64,000 nt of DNA from Flavobacterium frigidarium DSM 17623. Its GTDB lineage: Bacteria > Bacteroidota > Bacteroidia > Flavobacteriales > Flavobacteriaceae. Position 1 is the first letter of the stretch; each line of letters starts with the position of its first letter. The stretch spans positions 248,001-312,000 of the forward strand of contig NZ_AUDO01000004.1 in NCBI RefSeq assembly GCF_000425505.1, written 5' to 3'. The notes under the pieces were generated by a model, which was given only the letters and a program-made list of their open reading frames with translations, did not search any database and was not told where the DNA came from. This document shows positions 16,813-25,563 of the stretch, piece by piece. Position numbers and translations under genes: made by a program.

Positions 16813-17877
16813 ATGAAAAAAGTACTATTAATAGCTTTAAGCATTGCTAGCTTGACTAGCTGTAAGAAAGAAGTAAAGAAAAATACAGAAACTAAAGAAA
16901 AAGTTATTGTAGCTCCCACGGTTACAGAAATTGCTTCCTTTAAAGGGCAACAAGTCACTGGGGTTACTGTAAGTACAGATGGAAGAGTTTTTGTGAATTT
17001 TCCAAGATGGCGTCAAGGTGTGACTGCAGCAGTAGCTGAAGTAAAAAAGGGTAAGCCAAGTGCATTTCCTAATGATAGTTGGAACAACTGGGAGATAGGA
17101 AAAAAAGTGTCTGATTCGGTTTTTGTTGCTGTGCAATCAGTAGTTGCATTCGAAAATGATCTTTATGTTTTAGATACTAGAAATCCAGAATTTAAAGGTG
17201 TTATTGCCCCACCCAAATTATTTGTTTTTGATTTATCGACAAACAAACTTAAAAAAACATATACTTTTCCTGAGAGCAGTTACCACAAAGATTCATATAT
17301 AAATGATTTAAGAGTAGATAAGGAAAACGGAAGTATTTACCTAACCGATTCTGGACATGCAGGTTTGATTGTTTTGAATATGGAAACTACAGAAGCAAAA
17401 AGAGTATTGGATAATAACATTGCTACAAAAGCAGAAGTAGATCACTTAACTATCGATGGTCAAGCTTTTACAAACGTAGTTCACTCAGATGGTATTGCGC
17501 TAAACCCACTGGATAAAAAACTATACTTTCACGCACTTTCTGGTTATACTTTATATGCGATCGATCCGTTGGTATTAATACATGGTACAGATAAAGAGAT
17601 AGCACAATCTGTTGAAAAGATAGCAAAAACATCTGCTCCAGACGGAATGATTTATAATAGTAATGGTGATCTGTATTATGGTGATCTTGAGCAAAACGCA
17701 ATCATGAAGAGAGATGTAAATGGCGTAATATCAATATTTGTTAAAGGAGATGAGGTAAAATGGCCTGACACCTTTAGTATTCATAATAATACATTGTATT
17801 ACACAAACTCTCGCATAAGTGAAGTTAATGGTCCTATCGACGGAATGTCGTTTACAGTTAATACCGTGAAACTCTAG
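16813..17877 (+). CDS. Major royal jelly protein/Yellow-family beta-propeller lipoprotein
   Basis: A 354-residue lipoprotein (signal ending SLTSC, Cys 17). The rest matches the bacterial branch of the Yellow/royal-jelly family: a six-bladed-propeller pattern with GVTVSTDGRVFVNFPRW near the start, YINDLRVDKENGSIYLTDSG in the middle and SDGIALNPLDKKLYFHALSG later. These resemble SMP-30/gluconolactonase-like folds. Known members bind or convert small aromatic amines or sugars, but no function can be assigned here. It starts one base after the nitroreductase stop, so the two genes form an operon and may act on related substrates. Confidence 0.85.
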   Translation: MKKVLLIALSIASLTSCKKEVKKNTETKEKVIVAPTVTEIASFKGQQVTGVTVSTDGRVFVNFPRWRQGVTAAVAEVKKGKPSAFPNDSWNNWEIGKKVSDSVFVAVQSVVAFENDLYVLDTRNPEFKGVIAPPKLFVFDLSTNKLKKTYTFPESSYHKDSYINDLRVDKENGSIYLTDSGHAGLIVLNMETTEAKRVLDNNIATKAEVDHLTIDGQAFTNVVHSDGIALNPLDKKLYFHALSGYTLYAIDPLVLIHGTDKEIAQSVEKIAKTSAPDGMIYNSNGDLYYGDLEQNAIMKRDVNGVISIFVKGDEVKWPDTFSIHNNTLYYTNSRISEVNGPIDGMSFTVNTVKL

Positions 17878-17902
17878 ATTAAATAATTAAGACATTAGTT
17901 CC

Positions 17903-17942
17903 AAATCTAGTATTGCAGCCTATGCAGTACTAGATTTTTTTT
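17903..17942 (+). terminator. Terminator of the nitroreductase operon
   Basis: Stem AAATCTAGTA with TACTAGATTT (17903-17912, 17928-17937), an inner TGCA pairing, and a T run to about 17943. Confidence 0.88.
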
Positions 17943-18098
17943 TGTTCGAATAATTCCCTACAAGTTATCAATAAACATAGGCATAATTGAACTCGATTGC
18001 GTCAATAATGAAATTTATTGAGTTAAGAAGCCAGCGAAATCAGTTGCATCTTTGTAATAACAAAACAAACGTTATATATTAACTAAAAATCAAATATC

Positions 18099-18260
18099 AT
18101 GTTAAAGTGGACAGTAATTTTTATAATTCTAGCTATAGTAGCGGGAATTTTCGGATTTGGAGGAATAGCTGCAGGAGCTGCAGGAATCGCTAAAGTATTA
18201 TTTTTTATATTCATCGTATTATTTATTCTTTCGCTTATTAGCGGTAGAGGAAAAGTATAA
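18099..18260 (+). CDS. Small membrane protein of the DUF1328 (YtjA) family
   Basis: A 53-residue protein too short for many gene finders: [20 protein letters not shown], then a Gly/Ala-rich turn ([12 protein letters not shown]) and a second hydrophobic segment ([17 protein letters not shown]). Two membrane helices joined by a small-residue turn are the hallmark of DUF1328. Such proteins are often stress-induced; the function is unknown. It is a single gene directly followed by a strong terminator. Confidence 0.88.
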   Translation: MLKWTVIFIILAIVAGIFGFGGIAAGAAGIAKVLFFIFIVLFILSLISGRGKV

Positions 18261-18264
18261 TTAT

Positions 18265-18305
18265 AAAAAGCTCTTCTTTAAGTTTATTTTAAAGAAGAGC
18301 TTTTT
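18265..18305 (+). terminator. Strong terminator after the DUF1328 gene
   Basis: Perfect 16-bp stem (18265-18280 with 18290-18305), A-rich 5' arm and T-rich 3' arm. Confidence 0.9.
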
Positions 18306-18325
18306 AATTTAAAACACAAAACGTT

Positions 18326-18655
18326 ATGGAAGAATATGCTAAACACGAAATTGGGTATATTAAGAGATACGAAGCCATAGGATACACAACAAACTTTCTA
18401 TTTCAAAAAGATGGCTTAGTTGATACCGAGTCTAAGTACAAATACCAACCAAATGAATTATTTATTGTAGCGCAGCATCGATATGAAGGAATGAGTAATC
18501 CAGAGGATATGTCGATTCTTTATATTATCGAAACTGCAGATGCTGTAAAAGGAACTTACCTATTAGGATACGGTCCAACAGCAGATCTAGAAGCTGCCGA
18601 ATTTTTTAATGAAATTCCAGAGGAAAATTGTTCAGATAAGGCTGCATTAGAATAG
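18326..18655 (+). CDS. Small conserved flavobacterial protein of unknown function
   Basis: A 109-residue acidic cytoplasmic protein. The segments YTTNFLFQKDGL and HRYEGMSNPEDMSILYIIE, then GTYLLGYGP, match a family of about 100-residue Bacteroidota proteins often labelled phosphoribosylpyrophosphate synthetase in databases. That label looks wrong: the protein is far too short and lacks the PRPP-binding motif. It lies between two terminators, so it is transcribed alone. No function is offered. Confidence 0.75.
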   Translation: MEEYAKHEIGYIKRYEAIGYTTNFLFQKDGLVDTESKYKYQPNELFIVAQHRYEGMSNPEDMSILYIIETADAVKGTYLLGYGPTADLEAAEFFNEIPEENCSDKAALE

Positions 18656-18679
18656 CAATAAATAGTCGATACACATAAC

Positions 18680-18722
18680 AAGCTGTTAATCAATACTAAA
18701 AAAGTAGATTAACAGCTTTTTT
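18680..18722 (+). terminator. Terminator after the small conserved protein gene
   Basis: Stem AAGCTGTTAATC (18680-18691) with GATTAACAGCTT (18707-18718) and T run. Confidence 0.88.
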
Positions 18723-18876
18723 ACTGCAATAAAGGGACATAAATTAAAATAATGAAACATTAGTTAAAAATACTATAACGAAAGGCAGCACGTTTATGAC
18801 GAATTTTGAAATATCAAAAAACAATACTTGCACACAGTGCTAAAGTAATATAGTTCGAAATTTAAAACAGCTTCTA

Positions 18877-19890
18877 ATGAAAAATATAACTATCAAATCG
18901 GGAAATATTAAAGACTTTATTGTTGACCTTAAAAATAATTTTGATGGTATATTAGGTTTAGACATGAATGAATACCAACTTAAGTTAGATACTGAATTAG
19001 TCACAGGAACTATCGAGGCTACTTCATATCAAGATGACTTGAGTTATTTTGATTTTGACATTAAGTTTCTAGAGGATGTGAAATTAAGTATTAAATCTGA
19101 TGGTGCCTCTCCTACTTACTTTGCATATTGCTTATCTGGTTCATTAGAGCACACTTTTGGTAAAAAAGAGAATGTAAATACTATTTCGGCAAATCAAAAT
19201 GCTGTAATCAATACTGTAGAAGATACGATAAATGTTTTTTACTTTAAAAAAGATGTGGCAGTAAAATTATCGATTATCAGCGTAGGCAATACTATTAATG
19301 AGGACGAAGATTCTTTAAATTCGAAAATAAAGAAAACCTTTCTTAACAAGGCAGAGAACTTTGCACATGTAGGTATCCAACACATTACTATTGCACAAAA
19401 GGTTTCGCAACTTAGAGCAATCAACCAGAAAGGGATTGTACGTGATTTACTTAAAAAAGGACTATTACAAATAATTGTAGCCATGGAAATCGAACACCAT
19501 ACAAATAGCTATTCAGCAACTGAATCGGTAGTGAACTGTTTAACTCTAAAACAAATCGAACAAATAAAAATGCTTTCTGATGCAATTCAAAAAGATCCTG
19601 CTGAACAGTATTCTATAAAATCATTAGCAAAGCAAACAGGTTTATCACCAAATAAATTACAAGAGGGATTTAAAATGATTCACAATCACACTGTGAACGA
19701 TTTTATAACCATGATGCGAATTGAAAAGGCAGAAAAATTAATTAGAAATACTGATTTAAACATCTCTGAAATTGTTTATTCTATAGGATTTACTAGCAGA
19801 AGTTATTTTTCAAAAATATTTAAAGAAAAATACAATTGCACACCTAAAGAATACAAATACAGTCAAAATTCGTTAGCTATTACAGCTTAA
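18877..19890 (+). CDS. AraC-family transcriptional regulator
   Basis: 337 residues. The C-terminal third carries the two helix-turn-helix motifs of the AraC family: YSIKSLAKQTGLSPNKLQEG and NISEIVYSIGFTSRSYFSK, followed by IFKEKYNCTPKEYK. The N-terminal two thirds show no clear sugar-binding cupin motif and resemble the effector domains of flavobacterial AraC proteins of unknown ligand. It is a single gene. Its last codons are the first unit of an unusual repeat and hairpin array (19860-20165). Confidence 0.92.
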   Translation: MKNITIKSGNIKDFIVDLKNNFDGILGLDMNEYQLKLDTELVTGTIEATSYQDDLSYFDFDIKFLEDVKLSIKSDGASPTYFAYCLSGSLEHTFGKKENVNTISANQNAVINTVEDTINVFYFKKDVAVKLSIISVGNTINEDEDSLNSKIKKTFLNKAENFAHVGIQHITIAQKVSQLRAINQKGIVRDLLKKGLLQIIVAMEIEHHTNSYSATESVVNCLTLKQIEQIKMLSDAIQKDPAEQYSIKSLAKQTGLSPNKLQEGFKMIHNHTVNDFITMMRIEKAEKLIRNTDLNISEIVYSIGFTSRSYFSKIFKEKYNCTPKEYKYSQNSLAITA

Positions 19891-20165
19891 TATATATGAT
19901 TTCAGAGGTTTAAAAATATCAAATTTCGAACCTCTGAAAAGTTTAAAATTCGTTAGCTTTTAAAGCGTACTATATATTTTTTTCATGAGTAAAAAGATTA
20001 CTTTTTGCTCATGAAAGTTTAAAATTAGCCAGCTAGTTTAGCACATCATATACTTATTTTCAGGAATTAAATCTTTTAAAATTCCTGAAAAACTGAAATT
20101 CGTTAGCTTGTAAGCACTCCATAAATTACATAAAAAAACAGCTTTTAGATAAAAGCTGTTTTTTT
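19860..20165. repeat. Array of four 40-base repeats, each followed by a different hairpin
   Basis: Four spacers of about 40 bases start near 19860, 19940, 20017 and 20092. Three carry the core AAATTCGTTAGCT and the third a diverged AAATTAGCCAGCT. Each is followed by a large palindrome: 19900-19939 (11-bp stem), 19981-20016 (16 bp with one wobble), 20057-20091 (12 bp) and 20132-20165 (16 bp). Each spacer also has a small inner stem that varies in sequence but keeps pairing, such as GCTTTTAAAGC, GCTAGTTTAGC and GCTTGTAAGC. The first unit overlaps the AraC stop. The last hairpin has A and T tracts on both sides and should terminate both converging genes. Confidence 0.85.
20132..20165. terminator. 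Bidirectional terminator between AraC and cheB-like genes
   Basis: Perfect 16-bp stem, AAAAAAACAGCTTTTA with TAAAAGCTGTTTTTTT, with T run on both strands. It is the last hairpin of the array. Confidence 0.88.
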
Positions 20166-20203
20166 ATATGTGTAATTTTGAAATGTAGTTTTAAATTTAA
20201 TTA

Positions 20204-20785
20204 TTATTGAATACTATTAATGAAATCAATAATTTCTTCAACCGTTAATATGTAATCTGGTTTGGCAAATTTTATTGCATTTAGTGGCATAAAAGGTGTT
20301 TCTGCAGTTTCGGGATCTTGTGCTATAATTGTTCCTCCCATTTCTTTAATAATTTGCATCCCTTTTGTCCCATCGGCATTTGCACCAGAAAGCAATATAC
20401 CTAAAACTTTAGATTTATATATTTCTGCAGCAGATTCAAAAGAGACATCAATACTAGGTCTACTATAGTTCACTTTTTCAGAAGCGTCTAGCGAAATGTA
20501 ATTGTCTTTTTCGAAAAGTAAATGATAGTCCGACGGAGCAATATAAATATTTCCAGGCACAAGTAAAACCTTATCTTCAACTTCCCTTACATTCACCGTA
20601 GACTTGAGATCAATAAGCTGTTCTAAGGTTTTGTCTTCGGTGCTTTTACGATGTAAAACAATCACAAAGGCAAAGGGCAACTGGACATTTAATAAAGGTA
20701 AGATTTTCATAAGTACCTGTAAACTTCCTGCTGATCCGCCTAGGATAACAACATCAAATTTACCCACTACTTTAGTTTCCTCCAT
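20204..20785 (-). CDS. Stand-alone CheB-type protein-glutamate methylesterase domain
   Basis: A 193-residue CheB catalytic domain without the usual receiver domain. The catalytic triad is visible: Ser in ILGGSAGSLQ, His in VLHRKS, and Asp in LLSGANADGTKGM. CheB enzymes remove methyl groups or deamidate chemoreceptors, but no receptor, CheA or CheW gene is present here. It overlaps the CheR-like gene by 19 bases. Similar CheB-CheR pairs occur in non-chemotaxis signalling clusters beside hybrid kinases, where their substrate is unclear. It is last in the five-gene operon. Confidence 0.88.
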   Translation of the reverse strand: MEETKVVGKFDVVILGGSAGSLQVLMKILPLLNVQLPFAFVIVLHRKSTEDKTLEQLIDLKSTVNVREVEDKVLLVPGNIYIAPSDYHLLFEKDNYISLDASEKVNYSRPSIDVSFESAAEIYKSKVLGILLSGANADGTKGMQIIKEMGGTIIAQDPETAETPFMPLNAIKFAKPDYILTVEEIIDFINSIQ

Positions 20786-21576
20786 ACTTTTTCTTTATTA
20801 ACTTGAACATACTTGTCACTGATTGAAGCAAATTTAAGTGTTTCTTTACTTCCTAAGGCAAGGTATCCTAAAGTAGACAAACTACCATCAAACAAAGTTA
20901 TTGCACGCTCTTGCAAATCTTTATCAAAATAGATTAAGACGTTGCGGCACAAGATAAGATCAAATTCATTAAATGATCCATCAGAAACCAAATTATGTTG
21001 TGAAAAAACCATGCGTTCCGAGAATTCATCGTTGAACTTCGCCACGCCATAATTTGCTATATAATAATTTGAAAAATCATTTTTACCTCCTGAGTTGCGG
21101 TAGTTCTCAGCATATTGTTTGATTAACTGTAAACCAAAAACGCCTTTTTTTGCACGCTCGAGCACTTTTGCATTTATATCTGTAGCGTAGATAATTGCTT
21201 TCTGTAATAAGTTGGCTTCCTTTAATAAAATTGCCATCGAAAAAACCTCTTCCCCTGTAGAACATCCTGCGTGCCAAATCCTGATAAACGGTTTGGCGGC
21301 AAGATTTGGTAAAACTTCATCTTTTAAAATTTTGTAAAAAGAAGGGTCACGAAACATCTCGGTAACGTTCACAGTGATTTCCTCTACTAATCTCTTATAA
21401 TACTCAGGTTCTGACCTTATTTTTGAAAGAAAATCTGAGAACCGTTGAAAACCATCTAGCTGATAGATACGGTCTACCCTGCGCTTTAAAGACGCTCTTG
21501 AATAGCTCCCAAAGTCGAAACCGTAGTATTCATAAACTACATTTATAAGTGTCTCTAATTGTAAATCCTCAATCAT
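20767..21576 (-). CDS. CheR-type protein-glutamate O-methyltransferase
   Basis: 269 residues with the CheR N-terminal helical domain (about 1-70) and SAM-binding domain. The motifs EITVNVTEMFRDPSFY, IWHAGCSTGEEVFSMAILL and FDLILCRNVLIYFDKD are canonical. It transfers methyl groups from SAM to glutamates of a receptor-like protein. The gene lies 9 bases after the stand-alone receiver and overlaps the CheB-type gene. With no receptor gene in the operon the natural target could be the helical region of the adjacent hybrid kinase, which is speculation. Confidence 0.9.
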   Translation of the reverse strand: MIEDLQLETLINVVYEYYGFDFGSYSRASLKRRVDRIYQLDGFQRFSDFLSKIRSEPEYYKRLVEEITVNVTEMFRDPSFYKILKDEVLPNLAAKPFIRIWHAGCSTGEEVFSMAILLKEANLLQKAIIYATDINAKVLERAKKGVFGLQLIKQYAENYRNSGGKNDFSNYYIANYGVAKFNDEFSERMVFSQHNLVSDGSFNEFDLILCRNVLIYFDKDLQERAITLFDGSLSTLGYLALGSKETLKFASISDKYVQVNKEKVWRKLK

Positions 21577-21585
21577 AAAGCGTTC

Positions 21586-21963
21586 TTATATATTGCTTAG
21601 CGATGCCAATAATTTGTCAACATCAACTGGTTTAGAAATGTAATCATCGGCACCAGCTTCTAAACATTTTTCTCTATCACCAACCATCGCTTGCGCAGTT
21701 ACAGATACTATATATGTATTGGCTCTAGAAGAAATATTCTTAATCAAAGGAATAGCTTCGTACCCATCAATATCGGGCATCATCATATCGATAAGTACGG
21801 CATCAATAGGCTCATCTGTCCTTAAAATGTCTAAGGCTTCTTGCGCACTTAGGCAAGACAAGCATTCAAACTTGCGTGAGCGTAAAGTAGCTGATAATGC
21901 AAAGATATTACGTGCATCATCATCAACAATCAAAATTCGTTTTTTAGTCTTTTCTACTTCCAT
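21586..21963 (-). CDS. Stand-alone response regulator receiver (CheY-like)
   Basis: 125 residues, one receiver domain and no output domain. The acid pocket (ILIVDDDARN), phosphoacceptor Asp (AVLIDMMMPDIDGYE), Thr (SVTAQAM) and Lys (ISKPVDVDKL) are all present. It lies 5 bases downstream of the large hybrid kinase and closely resembles that kinase's own third receiver (both share DMMMPxxDGYE, GDREKCxxAGAxDYIxKPVDxDxLL), so it looks like a duplicated receiver split off as a gene. Confidence 0.92.
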   Translation of the reverse strand: MEVEKTKKRILIVDDDARNIFALSATLRSRKFECLSCLSAQEALDILRTDEPIDAVLIDMMMPDIDGYEAIPLIKNISSRANTYIVSVTAQAMVGDREKCLEAGADDYISKPVDVDKLLASLSNI

Positions 21964-21968
21964 TATAT

Positions 21969-24900
21969 TTAAAAATTATCATAAAGCCATACTCGTAGTA
22001 AAGACAGTAACTGATCGATATCTACCGGTTTTGTAATATAATCTGACGCACCTGCTTGGATGCATTTCTCTCTATCGCCTGTCATCGCTTTTGCAGTTAC
22101 GGCAATTACGGGAAGGTTCTTTAATTTCTCATTCTGTCTAATAATTCCAGCGGTTTCATAACCATCCATATTAGGCATCATCATATCAAGTAAAACAACG
22201 TCTACTTGCGGATTCTCATCTAACATTTTTAGCGCTTCCTTACCATCGATAGCAGTGATTACATTCATCTCAAAAACTTCCAAAGCTTTTGTAAGAGAAT
22301 AAATATTACGCACATCATCATCGACAACTAATACTGTTTTATCCTTAAGAATATTGTTTAACAAACTTTTCTTCTTATAAATGTCTTTCTTGCTGCCGTC
22401 ATCTTCCTTATTCTCCTCAACTAAATGTAAAAATAGGGAAACCTCATCAAGCATCCTCTGGTAAGAATGCGCTGTTTTAACAACAATTGAGTCAGCATAC
22501 TTTTTAATTTTGAGCTCTTCCTTCATCGACAAGCTCTTTCCTGTAAAAACAATTACAGGCAAATTTTCAAGGCCGTTATTCTTTTTAACCTCTTCTAATA
22601 TCTCATAAGCCTTAGCATCTGGAATTCCCATGTCGAGAATAACGCAATCAATTTCTTTTTGGCTTAAAGCCGAAACACCTTGACTAACTTCACTCTTAAT
22701 TTCTGACTTGATACTGTATGACTCTAAGAAATACGACAGAGCTTCAGCATGTTTAGGATTGTCTTCGATAATTAAAACCTTTTGCGACTCCTTATTAATA
22801 ATTTGCTCAATATGCTTGAAGATCTCAGGCATTTTTTCGAATGCTACTGGTTTGTTCAAGAAGTTAACCGCACCTTTTAATAAACTTTCTTGTTTTAATT
22901 GATGCGATGACATAATGTGCACCGGAATATGTTTTGTTCTCCAGTTCGCTTTTAGCTCTTCCATTACTTGCCAACCGTTCTTAATAGGCAACTGAATGTC
23001 TAATAGAATTCCTACCGGATTGTATAGCAAAGCATAATTTAAGGCATAATCACCCCTTACGGTAACTACTCCTTTATACCCTCTTTGACGACTAAAGCTA
23101 AGTAGCGATTTTGCAAAATTCACATCATCTTCCACTATTAAAATCACCTTATCATGCTCGTTGATATCATCTCTATCATCTGGAACATCTTCGGGTATAG
23201 TAAGACTTAGGTACTTATTTGTCTCTTGTTCTTTTACAATTGTAGTTATTTTTTCTAATGGAGTTATGACAACTTCTTCTTCTTGAACTTGCTCACCTTC
23301 TCGACCTACTATAGGAATCGCAAGAGTGAATTCACTTCCCTCTCCTACAGTGCTTTTAAGCTTGATTTCTCCCTGTAATAGTTTAGCCAATTCTCTACTG
23401 ATTGATAACCCTAATCCAGTTCCACCATACTTTCTTTTAGTAGACCCATCTGCTTGCTGAAAAGCTTCAAATACTAAAGGTTGCTTCTCTAATGGAATTC
23501 CTATTCCTGTATCTTTTACAGTAAATAAAATCATTTTTGGATCGTGAATATCTGTTTTCACCTCTAATGTTACACTACCTTTTGATGTGAATTTAATAGC
23601 ATTTGAAATCAAGTTTTTCAAGATTTGCTCTAATCGCATCTTGTCTGTCTTGATCACTGCGGGTGCATCACTATTGATGATAGAAAATTCAATTTTCTTA
23701 TCTTTGGCAACTTCAGTAAACAAGCCTTTTAAGCCATCTGTAATATTACTAGTAGGAACTTGATCTAACTCTAATTCCATTTTTCCAGCTTCGATTTTAG
23801 ATAAATCTAATATTTCGTCAATTAATCCTAATAAACCATTTCCTGAACTTTGAATTACTTTAGCAAATTCAATTTGCTCCAAATTCATATTACTGTCGTT
23901 ATTTTCAGAAAGTAAGCGGCTTAGTAGCAAAATTGAATTTAAAGGCGTGCGCAACTCATGTGACATATTTGCCAAGAACTCAGACTTATAACGCGTTGTT
24001 AATTCTAGGTCTTCTGATTTTTTTTGAATTTCAGAATTTTTCTCTTCTAGCAATACGCTGCGTTCAGCAAGCTCCTCATTAGTTTGTTGTAATTCTTCTT
24101 GCTGTACTCTCAGCTCTTCTTCTGAAGCCTGTAATTTTTCTGTCTGCGTTTCTAGTTCCGCATTGATTGCTTCCATTTCACTATGCTGTAAGCGCAATTC
24201 TTCAGATTGTGATTGCGTTTCCTCGAGTAATTCGATAACACGTTTTCTATTTTGCGTAGCTTTAATAGCGATACCAATGTTGCTAGCAACACTAGTTAAA
24301 AATTCTATTTGTATCGAGGTAAATCCTTTAACGCTGGCTAATTCTATTACACCTTCTACTTTATTATCTAATAAAGGCACAGCAATTATTTGAGATGGTT
24401 TCACCTCTCCTAATCCATAAGATACCGCAATATTAGTATCTGAAAGCTGATCTAACGAAATTATTTTTCTAGAGATAGCGGCTTGTCCCGTGATTCCTTG
24501 ACCCATTTTAAGTCGCTCTTGACTCTTACTAGGAATATAGCTGTAGCCAGCTGCTTTCACTAGTTCGTCACCCTCAGCGGTGTAAATTAGTCCAGCACTA
24601 CTGTTGCTATATACTGCAACAAACTCGATAATATCTTTAGTTAAGATGCTTAATTTTTTCTCGCCAAGCATGATATTATTTAGCTGCGCTATACCTGTTT
24701 GTAACCACTCCTTATGAGAAAGTAACTCAAAGGATTTCTTCAATGATTTACCCATATTATTTAGGGAAACTCCCACACTGCCTAAAGCATCGCTTTGATT
24801 ATCGGTCACTGAAATTGAATAATCTCCATCAGAAAGTTGAGAGGCTATACTGCTAATTGCCTTGATGCGTTCAGCAGTTTCTGCGTCACGTCTAAGCAGT

Positions 24901-25541
24901 TCCTCTTGTAATAGCGATCTTTCTTTATAGTCCTTCAGTATTCTAACCACCATTAAAACAGTAATAATAATCGCAATTAAAGATGCCACAATTATTAAAA
25001 TTGAGCTATAATTCCCATAACGTTGAGAGTTATCTGTTCGCATTTTTAACAAGCCTTGCTCGTGCTGCTCAATACGTTTTACAATTACTTTAATTTGGTC
25101 CATTAACGATTTTCCCGTGTCAAGATCATAAGCCTGAAGATTGACCCCCATCCTACGGTCGTTAACACGATAACGTAAAAAATTGAAAAATTTAAGTCGA
25201 ATAGGCTTCAGCTCCTTTAAATTATTTTGCTGAATGGGGTTGTCTAAGGTTAATTCCTCTATTTTCTCAAAAGCAGCATTTGAAACTTCTAGAGATTGGT
25301 CAAAATGACTTAAGTAATCCTCTCTTCCAGTAATGAGAAACCCTCTCATACTTGTTTGCGCTTCTACGAGATTATTAGCACCTTCATTGAGATTATAGAT
25401 AACCTCTTGGGTATGGTTAACCCATGAATTACTATTTAATAAACTTTTAATACTTATAAAAGAGGCCAGTGAACTAACCATTAATATCACCATCGAGATA
25501 GATGAGCTGATATATACATTTCTCTTAAAATTGTTTTTCAT
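21969..25541 (-). CDS. CHASE3-GAF hybrid sensor histidine kinase with three receiver domains
   Basis: 1190 residues. Order: membrane helix (about 12-32), CHASE3 extracytoplasmic helical sensor (about 35-175), second membrane helix (about 178-200), HAMP-like linker, GAF domain (about 285-435), long coiled coil rich in Glu/Gln (about 440-520), HisKA with phosphorylated His at 528 (ANMSHELRTPLNS), HATPase (NLISNAIKFTSKG, DTGIGIP, GTGLGLSIS), then three receivers starting near 800, 925 and 1065. The first (LLDIQLP) and third (LLDMMMP) keep all key residues; the second (VILDMGIPDA) is more diverged. It is the core of the operon, with a smaller receiver-kinase gene upstream. Confidence 0.92.
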   Translation of the reverse strand: MKNNFKRNVYISSSISMVILMVSSLASFISIKSLLNSNSWVNHTQEVIYNLNEGANNLVEAQTSMRGFLITGREDYLSHFDQSLEVSNAAFEKIEELTLDNPIQQNNLKELKPIRLKFFNFLRYRVNDRRMGVNLQAYDLDTGKSLMDQIKVIVKRIEQHEQGLLKMRTDNSQRYGNYSSILIIVASLIAIIITVLMVVRILKDYKERSLLQEELLRRDAETAERIKAISSIASQLSDGDYSISVTDNQSDALGSVGVSLNNMGKSLKKSFELLSHKEWLQTGIAQLNNIMLGEKKLSILTKDIIEFVAVYSNSSAGLIYTAEGDELVKAAGYSYIPSKSQERLKMGQGITGQAAISRKIISLDQLSDTNIAVSYGLGEVKPSQIIAVPLLDNKVEGVIELASVKGFTSIQIEFLTSVASNIGIAIKATQNRKRVIELLEETQSQSEELRLQHSEMEAINAELETQTEKLQASEEELRVQQEELQQTNEELAERSVLLEEKNSEIQKKSEDLELTTRYKSEFLANMSHELRTPLNSILLLSRLLSENNDSNMNLEQIEFAKVIQSSGNGLLGLIDEILDLSKIEAGKMELELDQVPTSNITDGLKGLFTEVAKDKKIEFSIINSDAPAVIKTDKMRLEQILKNLISNAIKFTSKGSVTLEVKTDIHDPKMILFTVKDTGIGIPLEKQPLVFEAFQQADGSTKRKYGGTGLGLSISRELAKLLQGEIKLKSTVGEGSEFTLAIPIVGREGEQVQEEEVVITPLEKITTIVKEQETNKYLSLTIPEDVPDDRDDINEHDKVILIVEDDVNFAKSLLSFSRQRGYKGVVTVRGDYALNYALLYNPVGILLDIQLPIKNGWQVMEELKANWRTKHIPVHIMSSHQLKQESLLKGAVNFLNKPVAFEKMPEIFKHIEQIINKESQKVLIIEDNPKHAEALSYFLESYSIKSEIKSEVSQGVSALSQKEIDCVILDMGIPDAKAYEILEEVKKNNGLENLPVIVFTGKSLSMKEELKIKKYADSIVVKTAHSYQRMLDEVSLFLHLVEENKEDDGSKKDIYKKKSLLNNILKDKTVLVVDDDVRNIYSLTKALEVFEMNVITAIDGKEALKMLDENPQVDVVLLDMMMPNMDGYETAGIIRQNEKLKNLPVIAVTAKAMTGDREKCIQAGASDYITKPVDIDQLLSLLRVWLYDNF

Positions 25542-25563
25542 AGACCTTTTAACCTGTTATTAT

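Noticed and set aside
19860..20165. Reading the hairpin array as integron attC sites
   Set aside because: GTTAGCT resembles the attC core GTTRRRY but breaks it at one position, the units are too short to hold cassettes, and no integrase gene is nearby.
19860..20165. Reading the array as a CRISPR
   Set aside because: The large variable parts are palindromes, not unique spacers, the repeats are diverged, and there are no cas genes.
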